DNA of 64,000 bases from Triplophysa rosa (Eukaryota > Chordata > Actinopteri > Cypriniformes > Nemacheilidae): contig NC_079898.1 of NCBI RefSeq assembly GCF_024868665.1, forward strand, positions 4,382,149 through 4,446,148, read 5' to 3'. The notes below the pieces were generated by a model. That model was not told the DNA's origin. It ran no database searches and saw nothing but the letters and a program-made list of their open reading frames with translations. This document shows, piece by piece, positions 28,501 to 40,500 of this stretch (position 1 is its first letter; every line of letters begins with the position of its first letter). Made by a program: the position numbers and the translations under genes.

Positions 28501-31500
28501 CATCTGTTTGGTTGCTGATGTACAGTTGTACTTTAAGCCTATTAGGATAACGTTGAGAGGTGTTGCTAAGCACGATGTGAAGTGATAAGCCGCGATGAAC
28601 CGGTTTGGAATATTTTATCTTACCCTCAGCTCTTCCTGCTGTTGTCTGAGCGCTTCATACTCAATAGCTGGCTGGGACAGTTGGCTGAAGGTGGATCTGG
28701 TCTCCTGCAGCCATGGCCAGAGCTCGTCGTATGTCTCCCAGAACTGACAGGCTAGAGAATGAGCTCTGTCCAGCTGAAGACAACGCTCGGAGTTCAGATG
28801 GCTCACCGCGTTATACTTCTCCAACAGTTCGTGGAGAGTCATCTGTATAAAATCACATTAAAATCATGTCCTAAACCTTGAATGTGTTGTTTCTTCAGAA
28901 GAAGGTGAATTAAAGCTGGACGGCATGTCGGTATATAAGACTCAAGAGTTTAAATGTAAAGAATGAGGACGTACCAGCAACTCAAAACGTTTGTTATGTA
29001 ATCTTTACTGGTCATATTTACCCTCAGTGTCTGCTTCTCCGCCTGATCTTTGCTGTTCATAATGGTCTCGCCTGTCTTCACAATATCATCAACAGCATCT
29101 TTATGTCTCATAATGTCCATGGAGAAGCTCTGCAGGAGAAAATCAACCACTCATGCCTTTTGTATATTTTAGTGACAGTTCACATTAAAGATGACCACGC
29201 AAGCGTGTGCCAGACCTTCTGAGCCTGAAGCTGAGTGGTGGCCTCCTCGGGTTCAAGCCTCACGTCTCCAGGAGATGACAGCTTCTTCTCAGCTTCTGTC
29301 AGCCAGGCCAGCTCAGAGAAGGCTGCCTGCTCAAACTACACATGAACAGAGTCAGCAGACTGCGAGAACACATTAATTTAGCGCCAGTAATATAGATGAC
29401 TGAAGATGAAATTATTATTTTATTCTAAAAATGATTTAGTCATCTCTAATCAAGATTACAGATTTTTCAGAAATTGTCATGTCTAAATAAACGTTATAAT
29501 GTGGGGCAGGACACATTCATTTAGTTATGTTTTTGGTGGAATAAAAATTTGAAACGGTCCAATAACAGATAGAAATGTGAAGAATTAATATTTCATAATA
29601 ATTCAATAAAGCATAAAAATGTAATAACATTATTTAAATATATATATATATATATATATGAATACTGCTTATAAATACCAATATTTATAATTAAAATAAG
29701 AAAATGATAAATATTAATAAAAACAAATTTTTGTCATTAATAACGCATTTGTATAATCAACAAGAGTAATTTGGCCAAACAAATCCTTCCATAGTACACA
29801 CTATTGTAATGCAAATGTAAACATTCAGGGCCACACTTCATTAGTGAATAATGGAAACGGTATGAATGCGGCTAGAGAGGATGAATTACATTTGGATGAC
29901 ATTAGGAATTAAAAGCACAATGAAGTCAGTCGCCCTCGGCAGGCATCATTGTCTAAACACAGACACACAGAATCTTTCTAATAGAGGGCTTGTGTTACTT
30001 TTCTAAAACAGCTGAGGTCCACCGTACCTGCTGTGATTTTAAGATGGCAGCTTCAGTCTGGTCCACATGCTGGCTAACAGCATCACTGGCCGATCTGTAG
30101 CGCTCATTGTCATCCGTGATCACTCTGTCTAACCCTTCCCTCGCTCTCCACGGCACAAGATCCAGCAGAGCACTGCTCACTTCATTCAGAGAGTCCAACA
30201 GTGGCTTCTGATCTTTAACCTCCTTCAGCAGAGCCTGAACATGACGAGCCACAAAAGATTAGCGTTCAGAATCTGATTTATACTTTAAGAGATTATTTTT
30301 TAATGTTACTAAATGGTGAATTATATGAGAAATGATATCCTACTTGTGTCAAATCTAGTGACAGCACTATCTTGCAAAAACTACACTACCAGTTTTTGGG
30401 ATCACTTGACAAAAATGTTTCTCATGATTGTAAACATCTATTCTGAAGCTGTATGTTTCAATAGTTGCAATTACTTTTGTAGACACAACTATAGTTGTTC
30501 TTTCACTAGTTCTTTCACTACAAAATATTTTTTTTAATATATACTTGGACCAAATAATGAATAAAAAGCAGCCAATTAGAGTCCAGCATAGATGGAAAAT
30601 CCTTCAATAGTTTTTAAAAGCTTCCCAGGTTAAGACCTCAGAAACTGTATGATAAAATGCCAAGTGGACGACTTTGCAAATTCTAATAAAATGGTGACTA
30701 CTTTGAAGATGCTAAAATATAACTTCATTTATTTTGGATACTTTAAGTCACAACATAATTCCCAGTTACAACTGTGTTATTCCGTAGTTGTATTCTAAAA
30801 TGTTAAAAAATAGAAATAATGATAAGTGATCATAAACTTTTATCTTATTGTACATTTTCTTTCTAAAGACTAAATGGTTGTTAGACTTAGACTTACTTTC
30901 TGTCTGTCTTGCAAGCTGGTGAGCTGCTCTCCGACTGCCTCTTGAGCTTCAAATGTGGACACTTCAGACTCCACCTTCTCTAGCCAGGAGTTCAACTCCT
31001 CATGGGTGTTTTGCAGTTTGGTGGCCAGGGACAGGGCGTTGTCCAAAGTCTTTGAAACATCATTGCTCATTGCAGTGATCTCTGAATACCTTGACTTTAT
31101 TCCATCTAGCTTGCCTTGGATAACAACAACCTCATCGCCTGAAAAAAAGGGAACACAGTCATTCATACCACTGGAACTTGAGCGGGATTACAATCTGATA
31201 ATACCAGAGCTCACAATGCTAGAACTATACTAAAACAATATCTATGTTCTGAATGCTAAGCCAAAATGACTATTGGTCATGTCACCTGTGGTGTGTTTCA
31301 GCAGTTCTAACCCATTCAGGATGGCCTGCTCAACATTTTGTTTCCTCAGCTCAATATCCTCATGAACAGCCTAGATGTTGGGACACACATCAGTCAACAT
31401 TGTTGCCTGACACATCAACACAAAATCTTACAGCACCGCTGAACAGTGAAAAACTGAAAAAATAACAAAACGCCTTAAGAGGAGGAGCGGTTTGAAGTAC

Positions 31501-34500
31501 CAGCAGCTCAGCGTGCTGTTTTGCAAGCACGGCGGTGGTGTAGTCTTGGACGGAGATGTCGCTCAGTTTGCTGTGCACCTCATCGAGCCAGGTCATGAGG
31601 GCCACCTCGTCTTCACCAAAGACGCGCGCATTAGCCAGAGCCTGCCGCAGCAGCTCCGACCTCCTGCGACAATGCTCCTGGAGCTCAATATAGCCGCACT
31701 GAGTGTTGTCTAGCTTGGCCTGAACCAGCTCCTTGTCATCCGCACAGCTGACCGTCCGCAGAGACTGGCCAAGACTCATGGCCTGGCACAAGATCTTACT
31801 GCGGCCCATAACCTCCTCCTCTAAGGTCTGATTATGACGGATGTCAGAAAACCAGGACAGAGAAACCATAATAACAGAAAGAAAATAATGGATCAACTGA
31901 ACGTGTATGGAAAACAGAACACAAACGTATCATGGAAAATAAATCAAAGCATAAACACAAGGTTTGAAAACAACAAAGCAACGTGACTGTAGATTGTTCT
32001 GCACCTTATGCTGAGAAATCTGCTCCTGTAGTTTGGCCGTCTGGGTGCCAATGGGTTCTGAGTTTGCCAGCCTTTTTTCGGTAGCAGTCAGCCATTCTGT
32101 TAAAGGCTCGAGGGTGTCGTGGAATTGCTGTGCCACCACTAAAATACTCTCCAGTTGCTTGTGTCTGCCAAGAATGTCGCACAAGAGTTTTATCGCTTGA
32201 CGTGACTGGATTTCATTGTATCATCATAATATATGCAACCTGCTCCCTTTGACCTAGTAAGGCATCCCAGCAATAGTTTTGAATTGAAACATTTAAAACC
32301 ATCAGCACATTGGCTTAAGCATGAAAAGGGAAGATATATAAACCAAGAGTTTATTAACTAACTGCGTTAAGGTTGTATAACGTCTGCTAAATAATCCAAT
32401 GCTTTCCTCTGGGTAAAATAAATATTTTCCAAAATAAATAAAAATCTGTACAAATTTTAGTTTGTTACATGTGTCCGTAAAAAATAATACGTGAGTGATC
32501 GCTTAACACTAACATGAGCTATGTGCACAGAATATGAGTATTCCTGCGTTCTATGTTTAGATTTAAGATCAAAAGAAAGACCAACAATTGCCTTTGGTAA
32601 TGCGTTTCTTGCAGAAATATCAAGAGAGAGAAACATGGCTAACACTTCCAATATCAGTATAGGCAAACAGATGTTTGTAGGAAAAAACAATGCATCCCTA
32701 TTTTAGATGTAAAGGTTATATGCAAAGTGTTGGGTTGCCTTTTCATTTTTTGTAATAAAAATATAATGATCTGCTCGATCTGTAATTTGTTCATTTTAAA
32801 GTGATACTTCACCCAAAAATAAACATCATTTACTCACCTTTGAGTTGTTCCAAACCTGAATAAATGTCTTTGTTCTGGTGAACACAGAGAAAGATATTTG
32901 GAAGAATGCTTATAACCAAACAGTTCTTGGACCCCATTGACTACCATAGTAGGAAAAAATACTTTACATTTTTTTTGGTTCTGTTGAACACAAAAGAAGA
33001 TATTTTGAAGAATGTAGGACAGCAAACAGTTTCTGGGAAACTTTTGACTTCCATTGTCTTTTTTCCTACTATGGTAGTCAATGGGGTCCAAGAACTGTTT
33101 GGTTACATTCATCCAAATATCTTTCTCTGTGTTCAACCAAACAAAGAAATGTATACAGGTTTGGAACAACTAGAGAGATTCATGACAGAATTTTCATTTT
33201 TGGGTGGACTATCCCTTTAAAATGAACATATTACAGAAAGAGCAGATCATTATATTTTTATCACAAAAAATGAAAAGGCTTTTCTTAAAATTAAGCCAGA
33301 ACCAAAAGGTGAATTCAATTATATTCATATTGATTTTGAGGGCTTGCCCTGTTTGGAACAACAGTTGAATATGTTGAATCACAAGTTGTTTGAAGTTTTA
33401 CCTGTTGTCAGCTTTCTTAAGTAGGGCATCCCACCTTTGCCCGAGGCATTCAATTTCTCTTGCGATCTTCTCCTTATCAACAGTGTCAGCTAACTCTGTC
33501 ACCTTCAGTCCTTCCATCTTAATCAGCTCCACCGTTGCTCTTCGGTCATCCAGCAGTCTCTGCAGGAGCTGGCCAGAGCAAATGAGAGAAAACTATCAGC
33601 AATTGCAAAATAGCACTGAAGTCATCTGACATTTTACATTATGACTTCTAACCTTCTGTTCTTGTATCTGTGCTTTGACCACTTTGAACTCTGCAGACGG
33701 AGGTTTCTGATTGGCCACGAGCTCTTCTGTGTCTGTGAGCCAGCTGAGAAGAGACTCCAGTGCATCCTGAAACCTGCCACAGTGCAGCAGCGCTTCATGC
33801 AACTGCGCAGATCTCTCCGCAACCTTAAAACATCACAGGAGTGCTACAGTGAGACATACAAACCACTAAACTACAAAAACTACTGTTTGATTTCCCTGTT
33901 AAAAACAACAGGGACTATCTGTTTGTTTGAAGTGTTTGAAAACCTGTTTTCTATATTTTAGCTTTTCTATCGCATTCTATGATTCATCAAAACATCAGCA
34001 GCAGGTGACAGCATCAAACAACTATAACGCTAACACCCTATTTTTATGCACAACAACTACATTACTGTCACTTTACCAAACAATGCGGTTACAATAGTAG
34101 CATGAGTCATTTACTCACCGAAACTGGCACACAGTTAAATTATGATAAAAAAATATCATAAAATTTAATCATAAAAATACATATTTTCCCAAGTCCTGAA
34201 AGGCTGCTTTATTCGTTTTCAGCCTGACTCTTACTTTTTTGTTGAGGGTGTTCCACCGTGTATTGAGCTCCTCCAGGTCTTGCTCAAGGCTCTTGGTGCT
34301 GGTGCCTTTGGAGGCGTTCTGGATCAAACCATGACCTACAGAGTTTAACTCCTGCAGCTGGCTCTGAAGAGACTCGATAACATCTTTCTGAAAAGCCTGT
34401 AGTCAGTGACACATACAGAAGAACATTAAAACCCAAATGTAACTGATAGAAGCTATTCAGCTGCTGAAGACATTACTGAGAAGAGCCATTAAAGTAATTT

Positions 34501-37500
34501 AAAGGGATACTTCACCCAAAAGTGAAAATTCTGTCATCATTCACTCACCTTCGAGTTGTTCCAAATCTGTATAAATGTCTTTGTTCTGATGAACACAGAG
34601 AAAGATATTTGGAAGAATGCTTGTAACCAGACAGATTTTGCCCCCCATTGACTGCCATAGTAGGAAAAATACAATGGTAGTCAAAAGTGCCCCAGAACTG
34701 TTTGCTGTCTTACATTCTTCAAAATATCGTATTCAACAGAACAAAAAAAATATAAAGTATTTTTTCCTACTACGAGAGTCAATGGGGGGCAAGATCTGTT
34801 TGGTTATAAGCATTCTTCCAAATATCTTTCTCTGTGTTCATCAGAACAAACAGTTTGGAACAACTCGAAGGTGAGACAGAAATGATGACAGAATTTTTAT
34901 TTTTGGGTGAAGTATCCCTATAAAGCAACAAGAAAGTTTGAAAAAATTCAGTAAGTCAATTGTCTTAGAGTAAAACTCAAATTCTTAAAAGAAATAAAAA
35001 AGACAGAATCAGACGATTGCTGATAAAGCAAGTATAACACTATACAATTCCCCTCATGTCATTCAAAATCTGTATATGCCTCGTTCTTCTGTGGAACACA
35101 GAAGAAGATATTTTGAGAAATCTTGCAATGGTTTTACGATTATGCAATGGGAGCCAATGTTGTTTAGGTACCAACATTGCTCAAAATATCTTCTTTTGGG
35201 TTGAAACAATTATTAGAGAATTTATTGCTTTAGAAGTGTTTGAATTTATATTGGGTTCTGACATTTGCATGCGTCCTACCACACAATAGCAACACTGTGA
35301 TCAGAACACGTGGTCTTTTTGGTCAAGCTTTGTAATCGATGAGTAATATATTCTTGTGGCGACACCAGCGCACAAGAATATTATCCTGGTGGAATGGCAT
35401 TCAAAACATATCATGCTGATCACCAGTTATGTTGCTCATTTCAGCGGGGTAACAAAATCTGGTGTGGCCGCACCCTTATAAGGCGAGCCTGTCCCATTGA
35501 CAGGGTGCCCTCCAGCACAGCTTGTTGTCGGTTATAGCCCGCTGTGCAGGATCCCAATATCTGACTCACTGAGCAGCTAACACAACAAACTCAATTCAGC
35601 AATCTTCTAATCTGATAACGGGCGACGGCACAATTCTCATTCTCCCAGGAAACGCCAATCAAACCATCAACGTTAATTTGGGGTACCTGCGTGGAAGGCA
35701 AGGTCACCAGTTCCAGCTGCGAACATTCAGCTATGGATGTTAATAAACTTTCTATCTCTTCATCATCCACGTGTTTTATTCCATTGGTCAAGCCTGCCTC
35801 TCTTTCCACCAACAACAAGAAATCCTCCAAGTCAGCCATTCGGGAGTCTGTGGCTCTTTGATCGTACTCGTAACGCTTTTCGTCTTTGATTACATGCTGT
35901 TCTGGATTCTGTTTGTTACGTGGAAGAGTCTTCGGTTGTGTCACCACAACGCTAAAGAGCTCACAGTCATCTTCAGAACAAGCGTCTTCGAGAAGCTCGG
36001 CGGCGGGTAATTCCTCATATCCTGAACATGTTCTGCTTTTCATCTCATACGTAGAGTTCTGTGTCATAGTGCTTGACTCTGCAAACGTCCTGCCGTTGAT
36101 AACAGTACACTTACCAACAGCGACCTGAGCCTCAATAAGGTTCGAGTTGCCCTTATGTGGTTGGCTTCCGAGCATAAAAGAGTTGGTGTAAAACTGCTCA
36201 GTGGGAAGAAGGTCTCGTACAGGGGAGAAGGGAAACTCTTCCTGGCTGGAGCTGAGAGAACACCCAGCGTTCAGTTCCCCAGACACATGTACTCCCTCAG
36301 TGGAAGCGAGACTTCTCGTGCCAGTCACGGTTCTCCTCTGGGCATGCTGGTTCCGCGGTTCTCGTTCCGCAGTGGGACTGCACAGGCCCGAGTCACCTTC
36401 TGAGGTAAGAGAGTTTGTCATACTGCTTCCTCTCCCCACCCGTCCCAAACCACGCTGGCCCGTTCCATCGTCAAACAACATCCCGCTGCCGTACTCGCTG
36501 GGGTTGGCAGGTGCGAATGTCTGCCAAGAACGCCGTTGATGAGGCTGCTCCTTCTTCTCACCCACCGGCCTCGGCTTGCACAGCGCGCCGTCTGCACCCC
36601 GGACAATATCTCCATTGAGCTTCAAACCGTCGAATGCCAAACGCTCATCCGTACGCACCGCATCCTTGTTCCGGAGCTCAAAGGCACTAGAGGACGACAA
36701 GACACTGTTCCCACAAAGAGCGCTGATATCCACGGTTCGATGGCTGTATGGCAGAGTGCCGATGAAGTGTCTGGAGGCCAGACTGCCTTTGGAGCCCGAG
36801 TTGATCTGCTCGTTCAGACGCACCGTATCGTGTATGGACCTCTGGGGGACGTAACAGTCATCGATGTTGAGGTCTTCCTCTTCTCCTTTGGCCACACATG
36901 AAGGGTTCTGCCGCAGACAGTCGGGTCTACTTAGAGGTTTTCCCATGATGACGACACTTTATTTGTGAATATTGTATAAAAATGAGGTAACGTTTTCAGT
37001 GCAATAGTCTTAAACAAAAGGGGTAGATGCAGATGCTTTTGTGTGCACTTTCACAAGTTGCTAGGCACAGCATCATATGCTTCACCCTATCTTCAGAAAA
37101 TAAATTAAAATAAAGTTTTTTAAGAGCAAAACGTTGTAGGAAAATATAGCCTTTGTATGTGAATAAACATTACATTTAAATATAATAATGAAGTAATAAA
37201 ATTACTTCCAGAGATAAAGAAAAAGAAACCCCAATATACATAAATAAACACTCTCTTCCATGATGACAATCTTCCTGGTTTCCATTTCTCTCCATTGTCA
37301 CAACCTGTCATTATTGCTTCTTTCCTTAGTTCCTCGTAACTCCATCAAAGACATCATCCATAGCAGAAACAAAGTGCTCGTCTGTTTAGATGATCCTCAA
37401 CATTCTCACGCAGTTATCCACACAGAGGTCTCGCGGACGCATATTGGTGGGAATATCCCAGTACAAATCCTCAAATCTGGGAAAACAAAGCCATAAGCTC

Positions 37501-40500
37501 CTGGAGAAACAAAAAGCCGCTCCTGCCGCTCTTGTGGTCCAACCGGCAATGACAGACACCCTCCTGGCACAGGGCTCAAGGCCCCGCCCCCCCCTCGCAT
37601 TATTCAGCCAACATCTGCCACAACTCCATTTGTGCGGGCCTGCTCAAGCTGATTGGTAGTTCCCTGACCCTCTTTTAATTCCCTCCTTCTGTCTCCCTGG
37701 CCCATTTGACTTAACTTCTTAGTGTGATTTCTGCTCTGATAGCAAAACCCTCCTCCTCCTCCTCCTGTCAGGGGAGGGCAGAAAGAGAGAATAAAGTGAA
37801 GGGCTCCCTCTCAGATGACATCATAGAGGGCAGAAACAGATCTGCTGTTTTCTCACCTCTCCTCCACTTCCCGGTGGTTCAGAAGGGTTTGTAGTATCTC
37901 TTTATTAGAGAGGAATGCTAAGGGAGGAACTGGATGTGGGTAATATAACACCATAACCTCTGCCAAGTGCATGACAGAGCTTTTTACATGGCAAGTGAAC
38001 AAAGTGGGAGATGCAACGGGGTATAAAGAATGCGCTTTTCTTTCTGGAACTTGCCAACTTTATGACAACGAGATAATATCTAGATATTTCTCTGATAGTG
38101 CCCTAGGAAGTGGATTGGAAAGGTAGGGAGTATATACTGTATGTTTACTTTCAAGGGCGTACAAGTGTGTACAGCTTAGAGAAAGTGGCCAAGGAAAATT
38201 ACCCAAAACACCTCGGAGCCTCACCTTTGACGTTTGACTAAAGTAAACATGCTCAGGCATTTTTTACACCCAGAATAAAGCCGTTATGAGGCAGTTGTGT
38301 GTACAAATGTGTTGACACCATTCTCATAACTATCCTTACATTGCATATCGCAGTCATATTCAAAACAGGGTTTAGACAGTCTCCTAATAATGATTAGAGA
38401 CAAACTGCAGATTTAAGGTTTGGAAGTATTTTCTACATTAATATACAGTACATAAAATCACAGTAACTCATATTATGTGTAAATGTATTTATGATATCAT
38501 CACAGTCGAACACAAAATTTGGGCAGTTGTACTGCAGGTCATTTCAAAGAAATACATTTTATTTATTGTGGATTGCAGCCCAACATCTGTGCTATCAAAA
38601 AGAGACAATGGGAAGCTGGAAAAAAATTAGAGTATTGAAATACTCCAGGCTCTAAATAAAGGCAGAAAATATTTTTTTCACCCTTCCAAGGCCAAAGTCT
38701 CTGATGTCTTTAAGATGCATTTGGTGCTATTGACGCCATACAGTCGTCTTTTCAACAGAATAAAGGGGTTTTATCTTTGTGAAGTGGCATTTTGTGTGGA
38801 TGAACTTGACCATTTACTCTTTGATCTTGATACAATGATTATGAAACCCGAACAGAACAAATTTCTGTGGACATTTCTCATAAATCCATTTACATAAATT
38901 GTCAGATTAAATCAGATGTGACAAGAATGCTTTTGAACAATTTACACAGCATTTTTCATGACAGGCCTTTGAAGTTTTCATTAACCAAATGTTAAATGCA
39001 GGGGCGGACTGACCGGTAGGACATTCTGTAAAAGTACAGAACGGCCATCCCACCGATGGCCTACGGCCGTGACCAGGGGCAGACTGGCGTACCGGAACTT
39101 TTCCCGGTGGGCCGCTAATGTATGGGGCCAGAATGGACGCCTGGGCCGGACAGACGGACGCATTATAAACGCGAATGCACGCAATGCGAAGGCATTAGCG
39201 AGTCGGACACGTATGCATGTAACGCAATGACACGTTACATACAACCCCCCCCGCCCCGTCAACAGAAAATGGTGGAGGGCCGATGCCATCAAATACCACC
39301 CCCCCAGGTTGAATAGTGGAGTGCCGATGTGGGCCGAAAATCCAGGGCCGATTTTGCTTCCCAGTCCGCCCCTGGCTAAATGTGAATGTTATTAAATAAC
39401 AACAATGATTGTTTGTGCCGCAAAAAGTCTTTGCCATACTTCCTCATCGGAGGTTTTTTAGGGCGCTCAAGTGTTCAGTGTGAATATCCTTTGAATTAAA
39501 CGTCACAACAAAACAGAGCGACAATTCCTAGATCAAAATATATATACAGTATATATAATTATATAAAAATATATATAATATATATAATAACATTTTAATA
39601 TTTTATTTACGGCAGGTAAATCTTCTAAACTTACCTTCCACTGGCAAAACAATAAATATATTTTGGGCCCTGTTCGCAAAGTTTGATTTGGGACATTTCA
39701 ATGCACTTCCATGTGAATGAACACATTCTTTGACCTGATGTTACATGCATGAATCCATTCATTTAAACACAGACATTAAAGGAGACAATAGCTGTCTGTG
39801 CACAGAAACAGGGCAGGGACTTTAACCCATATGAAAAAAGTCTGTCAACAGAACCTCTCACCATTCACACGGACAATACCCACAGGCACAGAAACGCACA
39901 ACTATTATTTAGATGAGAACAAAGGTTTCGTTGAAAAGGGAAAAAGAATCTCAGAATGCATTTCTCCAGCACTTACGGGCTGAGATAATTTGAGCCGTAT
40001 TGCAATATGATCGCAGTGAAACGCCATCATAATGCATCAATGTGTAGAAGTGCATGTGCTACGGTGTGGGAGGGTGTGGTGTTCTCTCTGAGGGGGTTTG
40101 TACATCGTGAGTCAGGGTGATGAGTAGGTCCAACACTTCACAAAGTCTCTTTTATCATCATCACCTTTGGAGTAAGGAGTAGCCTAAATAGGATTCAAGA
40201 GCCGGAAATTCCCACAGGTTCACCATGTGGTTAACCATGGGAGGCAAAACTCATAAATGTAGTTGTTCAGAAAAGCCCAGAAATATCTCACAAATGCCTC
40301 TATTAGAGTTTCAGAAGAGATCTGAAAAATGCCTCAAACTGAGCTCAGATTTATAGTCTGCAATCAAGTAAATATTATTAAAGATCTCAAAATGAACTCA
40401 GCAATGACCTAAAATCCAGATTAATTTACCTCTACAATCTACATTTACTTTACACCTCCATACGCTTCATGGATTTCAACAAATACAGTCTCATTTTATT

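Noticed and set aside
28842..28842. ATG at the start of exon 30 as a translation start
   Set aside because: It follows an AG acceptor directly, and the exon joins in frame to the one before it.
36155..36901. Plus-strand frames of 82 to 121 codons
   Set aside because: They are antisense to the internal first exon and have no motif or splice structure.
35591..36946. Stand-alone 451-codon intronless gene
   Set aside because: The start resembles a MACF1 isoform N-terminus, and an in-phase donor leads to exon 20; a separate gene is the weaker reading.
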